In this document: piece after piece, positions 48,680 to 56,776 of the stretch
Position numbering within the stretch: the stretch's first letter is position 1
Layout: every line of letters starts with the position of its first letter
Source: Levilactobacillus tangyuanensis
GTDB taxonomy: Bacteria; Bacillota; Bacilli; Lactobacillales; Lactobacillaceae
Length of the DNA stretch: 64,000 bases
Assembly: GCF_003946545.1 (NCBI RefSeq)
Contig: NZ_RHOA01000004.1
Span: 1 to 64,000 of the forward strand
Reading direction: 5' to 3'
The notes under the pieces: generated by a model
What the model saw: only the letters and a program-made list of their open reading frames with translations
Databases searched by the model: none
Told to the model about the DNA's origin: nothing
Translations under genes and position numbers: made by a program

Positions 48680-50230
48680 GTGACAGAGCAAACCAATCAA
48701 CAGACCAATTTGAGTCGACCAGGAGCCATTTTATTTGGCAGTCTGGTCGGCCTTTTGGCTGGACTGGTCGTAAGTACGTTTCGCCTAGTGATTGAGAAAC
48801 TATTGGTAGTCGTTCAAATGACCTATCATTGGTTGGGACAACATCCGTTGGGACTGATTCCGTGGGTGCTATTGATGGTTGTCTTATCCTTAATCGTTGG
48901 GCACTGGGTTCATCAATCGCCAATGATCAAGGGGTCCGGTATTCCTCAGGTTGAGGGACAGTTAGCCGGGGATCTAGATTATGCTTGGTGGCCGGTTCTG
49001 TGGAAGAAATTTGTTAGTGGTGTCTTTGGCATTGGTGCCGGGTTGTTCCTTGGTCGTGAAGGGCCTTCGATTCAACTTGGTGGGACCGTTGCTCAAGGGC
49101 TAGCCGAACGGTTTAATTTCACCGGCAGTCGACGCCGACTCTTGATTGCCGGCGGCGCCGCTGCCGGACTATCGGCCGCTTTCAACGCGCCGATAGCGGC
49201 GACCTTGTTTATTTTGGAAGAGGTTTATCATAACTTTTCAACGCTGGTCTGGCTGATCTCGTTAACGAGTGCGGTTGTGGCTAATTTTGTGTCTAGTGAG
49301 GTTTTTGGCCTGACACCCGTTTTACATATTAACTACGCACAGGCGTTACCACTTAAATATTATGGATTGTTGTTGGTCTTAGGTGTGGGATTAGGTCTCC
49401 TAGGATTTGGGTATCAATGGGCAACGTTGAACAGTGGCGAGTGGTACGCCAAGTTACGATGGTTACCCAGTTATTTGAACGGGATTATTCCCTTCTTGCT
49501 GGTGATCCCGATTGGTTTAATGTGGCCGAAGAGTTTGGGTGGTGGGAATCAACTCATTCTCAGCTTTGCGAAGATGACGCCGTTATTGTGGCCACTCATC
49601 GGCTATTTTGTGTTGCGGTTTGTCTTCTCAACGGTTAGTTATGGTTCCGGGTTGCCTGGTGGGATTTTCTTACCTATTCTGACATTAGGCGCCTTACTTG
49701 GCGGCATCGGCGCCCAAATCTTCGTGGCGATGGGGGTCTTACCAAGTATCTTCGTGGCTAACTTCATGATTTATGCGATGGCCGGGTACTTTGCCGGAAT
49801 TTCCAAGGCGCCATTTACCGCGATCTTACTGATTACCGAGATGGTTGGGACTCTGCAACACCTGATGCCGCTGGCCGTGGTCGCAATTGTTGCCTACATT
49901 ACCGTCGACCTGTTAGGTGGTGCACCAATCTATGAAGCCATGCTGCATCAACTAGTTGATCCCGCCAATGAGATGCCAACCGGGCCCACGGATCGCCTCG
50001 AGTTTTCCGTGACGGAAGGGTCTGGATTAGCTGGTAAACGCGTCCGGGATCTGGATTGGCCGGAACATGCCTTACTGGTCAGCGTGCGTCGCGGCGAGCA
50101 GACGGTCATTCCGCAAGGGAACACGGTCCTACGGTCGGGAGACACCTTAGTTGTTTTCACGAATCGTGCGAATCGCGCCTACGTTCGACAAACCCTGATG
50201 GCATTGGCAATCCCAAGCGAGCCAAGCTAG
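48680..50230 (+). CDS. ClC-family chloride/proton antiporter with RCK_C domain
   Basis: A 516-residue ClC protein. The three ion-path motifs are visible: GSGIPQVEG, GREGPSIQLG (with the gating glutamate) and GSGLPGGIFLP. About the last 80 residues form a TrkA_C/RCK_C regulatory domain (RLEFSVTEGSGLAGKRVRDL, GDTLVVFT), which suggests control by a small ligand. Start is GTG 48680 with GGAGG at 48667. ClC antiporters help acid resistance. It follows the surface protein by 59 bases. Confidence 0.9.
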   Translation: MTEQTNQQTNLSRPGAILFGSLVGLLAGLVVSTFRLVIEKLLVVVQMTYHWLGQHPLGLIPWVLLMVVLSLIVGHWVHQSPMIKGSGIPQVEGQLAGDLDYAWWPVLWKKFVSGVFGIGAGLFLGREGPSIQLGGTVAQGLAERFNFTGSRRRLLIAGGAAAGLSAAFNAPIAATLFILEEVYHNFSTLVWLISLTSAVVANFVSSEVFGLTPVLHINYAQALPLKYYGLLLVLGVGLGLLGFGYQWATLNSGEWYAKLRWLPSYLNGIIPFLLVIPIGLMWPKSLGGGNQLILSFAKMTPLLWPLIGYFVLRFVFSTVSYGSGLPGGIFLPILTLGALLGGIGAQIFVAMGVLPSIFVANFMIYAMAGYFAGISKAPFTAILLITEMVGTLQHLMPLAVVAIVAYITVDLLGGAPIYEAMLHQLVDPANEMPTGPTDRLEFSVTEGSGLAGKRVRDLDWPEHALLVSVRRGEQTVIPQGNTVLRSGDTLVVFTNRANRAYVRQTLMALAIPSEPS

Positions 50231-50290
50231 ATTAGGCAACCGTAGGGCTGGTAAAAATCCGCTCAATATGATAAATTAGTAGGAGTATAG

Positions 50291-50308
50291 TTAGACCTAT
50301 TAGACCTA
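50291..50308 (+). repeat. tandem 9-bp repeat in the secG leader
   Basis: TTAGACCTA occurs twice in direct contact, and the following TTTAGATAGG can pair back to it. It lies 25-40 bases before the secG start. Confidence 0.6.
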
Positions 50309-50332
50309 TTTAGATAGGTAGGAGGCAAATTT

Positions 50333-50569
50333 GTGTATAATTTCTTATTAACTTGTATTTTAATTGTCAGTGTCTTACTGATTATCGCTGTGATGATGCA
50401 ACCTTCTAAAACCAATGATGCCTTATCCGCGTTAACCGGTGGTGCTGATGACTTGTTTGCAAAACAGAAGCCACGTGGTTTCGAAGCATTTATGCAAAGA
50501 GTGACAGTTATCCTAGGGATTCTTTTCTTTGGCTTGGCCCTAGCCCTAGTTTACTTCTCCTCACATTAA
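50333..50569 (+). CDS. secG: preprotein translocase subunit SecG
   Basis: A 78-residue two-helix protein (YNFLLTCILIVSVLLIIAVM and VTVILGILFFGLALALVYF) with the cytosolic loop typical of SecG (QPSKTNDALSALTGGADDLF). It stimulates SecYEG translocation. Start is GTG 50333 with TAGGAGG. secG-esterase-rnr-smpB is a widely conserved Firmicutes order. Confidence 0.93.
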   Translation: MYNFLLTCILIVSVLLIIAVMMQPSKTNDALSALTGGADDLFAKQKPRGFEAFMQRVTVILGILFFGLALALVYFSSH

Positions 50570-50575
50570 TGATTG

Positions 50576-50611
50576 AGTCTCCTGTTTGATTTTGCTACAG
50601 GAGGCTTTTTT
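50576..50611 (+). terminator. secG terminator
   Basis: AGTCTCCTGT / ACAGGAGGCT with an 11-base loop, then T-run. Probably partial, as the following genes depend on some read-through or an unseen promoter. Confidence 0.8.
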
Positions 50612-50648
50612 AAAGAGTTACGAGTTGTGTGGAAGGTGGTGGTTCAAG

Positions 50649-51392
50649 ATGCAACGACAACCGACGCCATTGTTCTTTGAGCAAGGCCCGGAGGCGGTGA
50701 TTCTATTACATGCCTACTCGGGTAGTTCAAATGACATGCGCATCTTGGCCCGGAAGTTGGAAAGTGAGCACTATACAGTGCTTGCACCAATCTTCACGGG
50801 TCATGCCACCGGTGATCCGGCAGATATTTTACGAGCGGGGTCGCCCCAGAAGTGGTGGCAAGATACGCTGCAAGCGATTCAGTTCTTACGGGACCGTGGG
50901 TATCAGCGACTAGCCATTTTTGGGTTATCACTTGGCGGTCTCTTTGCGACGCGAGCATTGCTTGAGGATTCTACGCTGTTAGGTGGGGGGACTTTTGCCT
51001 CACCGGTCATCTACCGAGGAACGACGCACGTTCCAGAGGCATTTGTCAGCATGGCTCAGCAGATGTATCAGGCGCAAGGCATCGCTGGCGCAGAGCTTGA
51101 AGGTAAAATGACCTGGATCCAGGCGCATCTGAATCAGCAATTAACGGCGATTCAGGCCTTCACCGATACCACCGCAACTCACTTAAATCGGATTAAACAA
51201 CCCGTCTTTATCGCCCAAGGAACGGCAGATAAAATGATTGACCCGCGTTCGGGGCAATGGTTGGCAGCTGGTTATTCGGCTGGTCAGACGGATTTTCATG
51301 AATACCCTGGCGCGGGGCACGTCTTAACCGTTAATTCGGCCCATCACGCCTTAGAACAAGACTTACTGAATTTTTTACACACAATCTTTTAA
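50649..51392 (+). CDS. carboxylesterase (Est30-like alpha/beta hydrolase)
   Basis: A 247-residue alpha/beta hydrolase with the nucleophile elbow GLSLGG (about residues 97-102), an acid in GTADKMIDP and catalytic His in PGAGHVLT. It matches the Est30 monoacyl esterase group by length and context beside secG and rnr. An oxyanion region HAYSGSSNDM follows the first strand. Start ATG 50649 after GGAAGGTGG. The physiological substrate is unknown. Confidence 0.88.
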   Translation: MQRQPTPLFFEQGPEAVILLHAYSGSSNDMRILARKLESEHYTVLAPIFTGHATGDPADILRAGSPQKWWQDTLQAIQFLRDRGYQRLAIFGLSLGGLFATRALLEDSTLLGGGTFASPVIYRGTTHVPEAFVSMAQQMYQAQGIAGAELEGKMTWIQAHLNQQLTAIQAFTDTTATHLNRIKQPVFIAQGTADKMIDPRSGQWLAAGYSAGQTDFHEYPGAGHVLTVNSAHHALEQDLLNFLHTIF

Positions 51393-51410
51393 AATAACGA
51401 GGAATCGATA

Positions 51411-53828
51411 GTGCAAGATAATACATTAAAAACAGATTTAACAGCATTTTTCCGGTCCCATTCGGACCAGGCATACACGGTTGAAGGAATTTCAGACGCG
51501 TTGCATTACCATGGCTCGGCTGCCTTTAAGCTGATTGTGCAAGAATTAGCACAATTGGAACGAGACGGCTTAGTACAGGTAACGGAGCACGGCCATTTTC
51601 AGCTGGACCCCAGTCAACGAGTCTTGACGGGAATTTTCCATGGTAACGACAAGGGCTTCGGCTTTGTTGCTTACGACGAAAATAAAGTGGAACCAGACGC
51701 TTATATCGCGCCTAACAATACGTTACGCGCTCTGAATGGCGATACCGTTAAAATTGAAATTGTTCGGGCGGGTGATCCCCGTACCGGCAAGGGTCCTGAA
51801 GGCAAGGTTACCGAAATTGTCGAACACCACTACGAACAGGTCGTTGGGGAGTTCTTCCAAACCGACGATGATGCCGGTTACGTGGGTCAAGTTCGATTAA
51901 CCGACAAGAAGGTTATGAAGTATAAGTTCTATGTCACCAATGTTGGCTTGAACCCAACGCCGGGTGAGGTAGTGACTGCCGAAATCACGGAATATCCTAG
52001 TGATGCTCATCCAGATGCCATGGTTGGGATTGCGAAGCAGGTTATCGGGAGTGTTGATGACCCGGGTATTGATATTCTTCAGATTGTGTACCAACACAAT
52101 ATTCCTTCCGAATTTCCTGAAGAAGTCATGCAGGCTGCCGACGAGATTCCAGACCATGTCTTACCAGAGGAAACCAAGGGTCGTGAAGACATCACGAACC
52201 AAGACCTGGTAACCATCGATGGCGAGTCCTCAAAAGACTTGGATGACGCGGTCACGGTTTGGAAATTGCCTAATGGTAACTTCCATTTAGGGGTCCACAT
52301 TGCCGATGTTTCCCACTATGTTCAAGAAGATTCAATCTTGGACAAGGAAGCTTACAAGCGTGGGACCAGTGTTTACCTAACTGACCGGGTTATTCCTATG
52401 TTGCCACGTCGTCTTTCCAACGGGATTTGTTCCTTAAATGAAGGCGAATTGCGGTTATGTATGAGTTGTGACATGGAAATTGACCAATCTGGGAATGTGG
52501 TTAAACACCGGATTCATCCTTCCGTCATGCGTTCAAAGGCACGGATGACTTATACGGCCGTTAACCAAATCTTGGAAGCCCATGATGAGTTAACGATGAA
52601 CCGGTACAAGGAACTGGTCCCAATGTTTGAGGCCATGGGCGACTTACACCGGATCTTAGTTAAGCAACGTAAGACGCGTGGGGCCATTGATTTCGATGAC
52701 CGCGAAGCTGAAATCATTGTTGACGACCAGGGCCACGCCATTGATGTTAAGCTACGGACCCGTGGGATGGCTGAACGGATGATTGAATCCTTCATGTTGG
52801 CTGCCAACGAAACCGTTGCTGAACATTATTACCGTGCTAAGACCCCATTCTTATACCGGGTCCACGAAACGCCAGATGGCGATCGAGTACGGAGCTTCTT
52901 CGAATTCTTGACGGCTTTCGGGATTAACGTTAAGGGTGACCCTAACCACTTGCGTCCTAAGATGTTGCAAGGCGTCTTGAAGCAGGTTGCCGGTAAGCCA
53001 GAAGAAGCAATGGTTTCCGTGATGATGTTACGGAGTTTGAAGCAAGCCCGGTACAGCGACCAATCACTTGGTCACTTTGGCTTGGGTGCTGAGTTCTATA
53101 CACACTTTACGTCACCAATTCGACGGTATCCAGATACCATGGTTCACCGGATGATTCATTATTACGAGGACCATGGAATTAACGACGCCAGCAAGGCTAA
53201 GTTTGAACCACTCTTGGAACAAATTGGGGTTCACACCTCTGAGGCCGAACGGCGGGCAATTGATGCTGAACGGGACACGAACGACATGAAGATGGCCGAA
53301 TACATGGCAGACCACGTTGGCGAAGAGTTTGACGCTGTCGTTGCCTCTGTTATGAAGTTCGGGATGTTTGTGGAATTACCAAATACCATTGAAGGCTTGA
53401 TTCATATTAGTCGGATGCAAGATGACTATTACGAATACGTTGAAAAATACATGGCCCTGGTTGGACGGAACACCCGTCGGACGTACAAGATTGGGCAAGC
53501 CATTCGGGTAAAGGTGATCCATGTCGACAAGGAACAAAGCGAAATCGACTTTGAACTTTTGAATCCGGAAGCGGCACCGGTCAGTGATTTATTACCTCAT
53601 CGTGAACATCGTTCTCGCGGTGGTAGCAATTATCACGGCCACAGTAACAATGGCAACCGGAACAATAATAATAATCACAGCAACTCTAACAACAACCATG
53701 GTGGTAACCGGAATGGCAACCACCGTAACGGGAATCAACGACCAACTGGTCAACGGAGCAACGGTGGCCAAAATCGGACGAACAATTCCGGCGGCGACAA
53801 CCGGCATCCACAAGGTGGTCGGCACTAA
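51411..53828 (+). CDS. rnr: ribonuclease R with Asn/Gly/His-rich tail
   Basis: An 805-residue processive 3'-5' exoribonuclease able to degrade structured RNA and non-stop messages in trans-translation. N-terminal winged helix, cold-shock domains (FHGNDKGFGFVAYDE), the RNB core (SSKDLDDAVTV, RYPDTMVHR), and the S1 domain (VGEEFDAVVASVMKFGMF). From about residue 729 a ~75-residue low-complexity tail rich in Asn, Gly, His and Arg replaces the Lys-rich tail of other RNase R. Start GTG 51411 with AACGAGG. smpB follows after 15 bases. Confidence 0.95.
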   Translation: MQDNTLKTDLTAFFRSHSDQAYTVEGISDALHYHGSAAFKLIVQELAQLERDGLVQVTEHGHFQLDPSQRVLTGIFHGNDKGFGFVAYDENKVEPDAYIAPNNTLRALNGDTVKIEIVRAGDPRTGKGPEGKVTEIVEHHYEQVVGEFFQTDDDAGYVGQVRLTDKKVMKYKFYVTNVGLNPTPGEVVTAEITEYPSDAHPDAMVGIAKQVIGSVDDPGIDILQIVYQHNIPSEFPEEVMQAADEIPDHVLPEETKGREDITNQDLVTIDGESSKDLDDAVTVWKLPNGNFHLGVHIADVSHYVQEDSILDKEAYKRGTSVYLTDRVIPMLPRRLSNGICSLNEGELRLCMSCDMEIDQSGNVVKHRIHPSVMRSKARMTYTAVNQILEAHDELTMNRYKELVPMFEAMGDLHRILVKQRKTRGAIDFDDREAEIIVDDQGHAIDVKLRTRGMAERMIESFMLAANETVAEHYYRAKTPFLYRVHETPDGDRVRSFFEFLTAFGINVKGDPNHLRPKMLQGVLKQVAGKPEEAMVSVMMLRSLKQARYSDQSLGHFGLGAEFYTHFTSPIRRYPDTMVHRMIHYYEDHGINDASKAKFEPLLEQIGVHTSEAERRAIDAERDTNDMKMAEYMADHVGEEFDAVVASVMKFGMFVELPNTIEGLIHISRMQDDYYEYVEKYMALVGRNTRRTYKIGQAIRVKVIHVDKEQSEIDFELLNPEAAPVSDLLPHREHRSRGGSNYHGHSNNGNRNNNNNHSNSNNNHGGNRNGNHRNGNQRPTGQRSNGGQNRTNNSGGDNRHPQGGRH

Positions 53829-53843
53829 GCGAGGTGACACGAC

Positions 53844-54317
53844 TTGGCGAAGAAAAAGTCCAAGAAAACACCAGATAATGTTTTAGCCCAGAACCGTAAA
53901 GCGCGTCACGACTATGCAGTCTCCGATACCGTTGAGGCGGGACTAGTCTTAACCGGGACAGAAATCAAGTCGTTGCGTGAGCGACGGGTTAATCTTCAGG
54001 ACGGGTTCGCCCAGATTCGTAACAATGAAGCCTGGCTCATGAATGTTCATATCAGTGAATACGTTCAAGGGAATCGGTTTAACCATGATCCCCTGCGGAA
54101 TCGGAAACTGTTGTTACACAAGAAGGAGATTCGTCGTTTGGGACTGGCTACCCAAGATAAAGGGGTAACCTTAGTGCCATTGAAGATGTACCTGAAGCAT
54201 GGATTTGCTAAGGTCTTGATCGGCGTGGCAACTGGTAAACGTGAGTATGATAAGCGTGAAACCATCAAGCGACGTGAACAGGATCGGCAAATTGCTCGGG
54301 TTATGAAACGTTATTAA
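53844..54317 (+). CDS. smpB: SsrA-binding protein SmpB
   Basis: A 157-residue tmRNA-binding protein needed for ribosome rescue. Motifs [29 protein letters not shown] and KTLLHKKEI-like ([13 protein letters not shown]), with a basic C-terminal tail that enters the decoding site ([18 protein letters not shown]). TTG start at 53844 with GAGGTGAC. The partner RNase R is immediately upstream, but no tmRNA gene lies in this window. Confidence 0.96.
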   Translation: MAKKKSKKTPDNVLAQNRKARHDYAVSDTVEAGLVLTGTEIKSLRERRVNLQDGFAQIRNNEAWLMNVHISEYVQGNRFNHDPLRNRKLLLHKKEIRRLGLATQDKGVTLVPLKMYLKHGFAKVLIGVATGKREYDKRETIKRREQDRQIARVMKRY

Positions 54318-54324
54318 TTTTGAA

Positions 54325-54362
54325 GAGGCCAACTGAGAAAATTTCTCAGTTGACCTTTTTTT
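54325..54362 (+). terminator. rnr-smpB terminator
   Basis: AGGCCAACTGAGAAA pairs with TTTCTCAGTTGACCT, then seven T. Confidence 0.9.
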
Positions 54363-54662
54363 GGTTGCTTAACGTTAGAAAAAGTTCATAGAGAAAAAAA
54401 CATGGAAGGCAAACTAACAATTTGAATGGCAGAGTCAAGAACGGACAATACAGCCGCGAAAATCGCGGTACGAGATTGTTTTTTTTTCGAAAAATATTTA
54501 ATTTCAAAAAATTTGAAATTTGAACAAATATGCCCATATAAGGTCTGACGTGCAACTTTTAGATGGCCTTTTTTAATTAACGATGTTATCATATGATTAA
54601 CAAAACAAAGCGATTTATGCGGCGGTCTGACTGCCTATTGGCAAAAATAAGAGGTGACTTTT
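54363..54662. other. 300-base AT-rich intergenic region with hairpins
   Basis: No gene is seen. It holds a terminator-like structure (CCGCGA/TCGCGG, 54454-54468, inside ACAAT/ATTGT, then nine T at 54479-54487), a perfect AT-rich inverted repeat AATTTCAAA/TTTGAAATT (54500-54520), a weak AAGG/CCTT hairpin with T-run (about 54540-54576) and the motif AACGATGTTATCATATGATTAAC (54579-54601) that recurs upstream of the next paralogue. Confidence 0.6.
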
Positions 54663-56459
54663 ATGAAATGGCAAGTAGCGTTAATGATGATGGGGGTTGG
54701 ATTTGGGACCACTCAAGTCATGACCATGACGAATCATCAGTCAATTATCGGGACAACTGTGGCGGCACACGCCGCAACCAAGTCGACGGCTATTGCCGAT
54801 GGTCGTTATGGAACCGTGGATTGGTATCTAACGGCGGACGGCGAACTCCATCTGGGGGCCGGGACGTTGGGCGACAATACGGCGAGTCTTGAAAACCAAC
54901 AAGGCCAATTGGCGACCTTGATTGCGCAAGCACAAGGGAATGCCACCCCAACGGCCAAGGAAAGCGAAACCGCGGGGCGGCAGGTAAAAAAGGTGGTTCT
55001 GGATGGCAAGGTGTCCACATCGGCTAATGCCTCATATCTCTTTGCCCAACTCCTGAACGTTAGTAGCTTTGAACACCTCGACCTGTTGGATACCAGCGCG
55101 GCAACGACCATGGCCGGGATGTTCAGTGCGTCGCTTGCAAATAGTTCCGGCGTGCCAGCGGACCAGCAGGGTAACTTTGACTTGACCTCCTTGGATGTGT
55201 CGCATTTTGATACCTCGAAGGTTACGGACATGTCATTCATGTTTTACATGTTGAAGCGAGTGACGAGTTACGACTTGTCGAGTTTTAACACGGATAATGT
55301 GACGCAGACCACGTCGATGTTTTTACAGAATTATCGTTTAACCAATTTGGACTTTTCCAAGGCAACTTTTGCGAGTCTCCAAAGTGCGAACTTTATGTTT
55401 GGCTCAACGACGATCCAGACGCTTAACTTTGCCTCATTCGCGCCACCAAAGACGTTTAGTCCATTTGCTTTGTTTGGCTATCAGAATGGTGACTTTCGGA
55501 AGGTGACCTTTGGACCGAAGACTTACTTCAAGAGTTCTCCAGGCCTGAACAATGCCGACCAGGATGACACCTACACGGGTAAGTGGCAAGCGGTTGGTGA
55601 CGGGACGGATACGAATCCGTTAGGCGCCAAATTCGATACCGGGTCGGCGCTCACGTCAATCTACGATGGCGTTAATAGTCCGTCTACCGTGGAATCTTAC
55701 GTTTGGGAACCGGTCAACCGGACGATTGCGCCGGTGACGCCACCCGTAACGCCGGCGCAAAAGGCCCAACCGGTAACGGTGCGTTACCTTGACGATAAAG
55801 GGAAGAATTTGGCCACCGATCAGGTTCTGACCGGTGAACTTGGTGAAAGTTACACGGCACCTAAGTTGGCCTTTGATGGTTACCGTCTGGTGAAGACCGA
55901 TGGTAACCCAAGCGGCGTCTTCGCAACTGATGCTCAAGCCGTGACCTTCCATTATGCACCGAAGTTGGTCAATGGTGGCGACGCTGCCACGGTTGCTCCA
56001 ATGGCAAGCGTGGTGTACAGCACCAAGAAGATTGGTCTGTACAGCAACAAGAACTTCTCCAAGAAGACTGTCAAGCATTGGTATACTAAACAAAAGCGGA
56101 CGAACCGTCCCATGTTTGTCGTGACTGGATTTGCCACCTCAAAGAATGGCAACTTGCGGTACAAGGTCAAGGACGTTAACCATGGTTCTAAGACGGCTGG
56201 CAAGACAGGCTACATGACGACTAAACAAACCCATGTGGTCAATGTGTATTACCAGGCTAAGCACAATAAGATTCAAGTGATCAACGCTAAGGGAATCAAC
56301 AGTTACAAACAGAAGACCCTGAAGACGAAACAGGTTCATTACAAGAAAGGGAAAATTTTAAAAGTAAAGAAGCTGGTTCGTCACAACAAGACCACGCGAT
56401 ACCAATTAACGAATGGCCAGTATATTACCGGCAACAAGAAGCTAATTATTGCCAAGTAG
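54663..56459 (+). CDS. secreted BspA-type / MucBP surface protein, paralogue 1
   Basis: A 598-residue protein. Signal peptide about 1-38, then a BspA-like leucine-rich (DUF285) region with repeats such as SLDVSHFDTSKVTDMSFMF (to about 340), a MucBP domain (about 366-432, QPVTVRYLDDKGKNL), and a Lys-rich C-terminal domain (about 440-598) ending NGQYITGNKKLIIAK, resembling the DUF5776 family found at the ends of lactobacillar surface proteins. No LPxTG motif is present, so attachment is probably non-covalent through the basic C-terminus. GAGGTGA precedes ATG 54663. First of three tandem paralogues; a mucus- or host-adhesion role is inference. Confidence 0.82.
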   Translation: MKWQVALMMMGVGFGTTQVMTMTNHQSIIGTTVAAHAATKSTAIADGRYGTVDWYLTADGELHLGAGTLGDNTASLENQQGQLATLIAQAQGNATPTAKESETAGRQVKKVVLDGKVSTSANASYLFAQLLNVSSFEHLDLLDTSAATTMAGMFSASLANSSGVPADQQGNFDLTSLDVSHFDTSKVTDMSFMFYMLKRVTSYDLSSFNTDNVTQTTSMFLQNYRLTNLDFSKATFASLQSANFMFGSTTIQTLNFASFAPPKTFSPFALFGYQNGDFRKVTFGPKTYFKSSPGLNNADQDDTYTGKWQAVGDGTDTNPLGAKFDTGSALTSIYDGVNSPSTVESYVWEPVNRTIAPVTPPVTPAQKAQPVTVRYLDDKGKNLATDQVLTGELGESYTAPKLAFDGYRLVKTDGNPSGVFATDAQAVTFHYAPKLVNGGDAATVAPMASVVYSTKKIGLYSNKNFSKKTVKHWYTKQKRTNRPMFVVTGFATSKNGNLRYKVKDVNHGSKTAGKTGYMTTKQTHVVNVYYQAKHNKIQVINAKGINSYKQKTLKTKQVHYKKGKILKVKKLVRHNKTTRYQLTNGQYITGNKKLIIAK

Positions 56460-56464
56460 GCCTG

Positions 56465-56491
56465 AAGGCAGCTCATTGAGCTGCCTTTTTT
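56465..56491 (+). terminator. terminator of surface paralogue 1
   Basis: AAGGCAGCTCA / TGAGCTGCCTT with almost no loop, six T. Confidence 0.88.
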
Positions 56492-56776
56492 GGTTACATT
56501 ACTGATAGTGTATATGGTTGGGCTTGTTTTCAAAGCTGACGAGGGGACCAATTTTCCTGTCTTAGGAATCCAGCAGCTGTGGGATTGTTGACCGTATTTA
56601 ATCGTGTCTCAACCAAATACAGGGACCGGAGTCACTTGAATTATCAGCTAATTTGACGAAGTGGGCAAAGATTTTGTGGCGCTATATAATTTAACGTGTT
56701 ATCATATAATCAACGAAATTAAAACGCTTCTAAATGATTTTGTTCAGACTAGGATGAACTTGAAGGAGGAACTCTC
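56492..56776. other. 285-base intergenic region with a motif shared with paralogue 1
   Basis: No gene is seen. AACGTGTTATCATATAATCAACG (56693-56715) closely matches the motif at 54579-54601 upstream of paralogue 1, about 61 bases before the start codon in both cases. TATATAAT (56683-56690) is a possible -10. Confidence 0.55.

Noticed and set aside
53592-53886. Alternative frames over the RNase R tail, rich in Val/Ile/Thr
   Set aside because: They arise from the repetitive AAC/GGT codons of the Asn/Gly tail and have no independent support.
54318-54662. tmRNA (ssrA) gene next to smpB
   Set aside because: No tRNA-like ends, no resume ORF and no tag-like peptide are visible; the region is AT-rich with simple hairpins.
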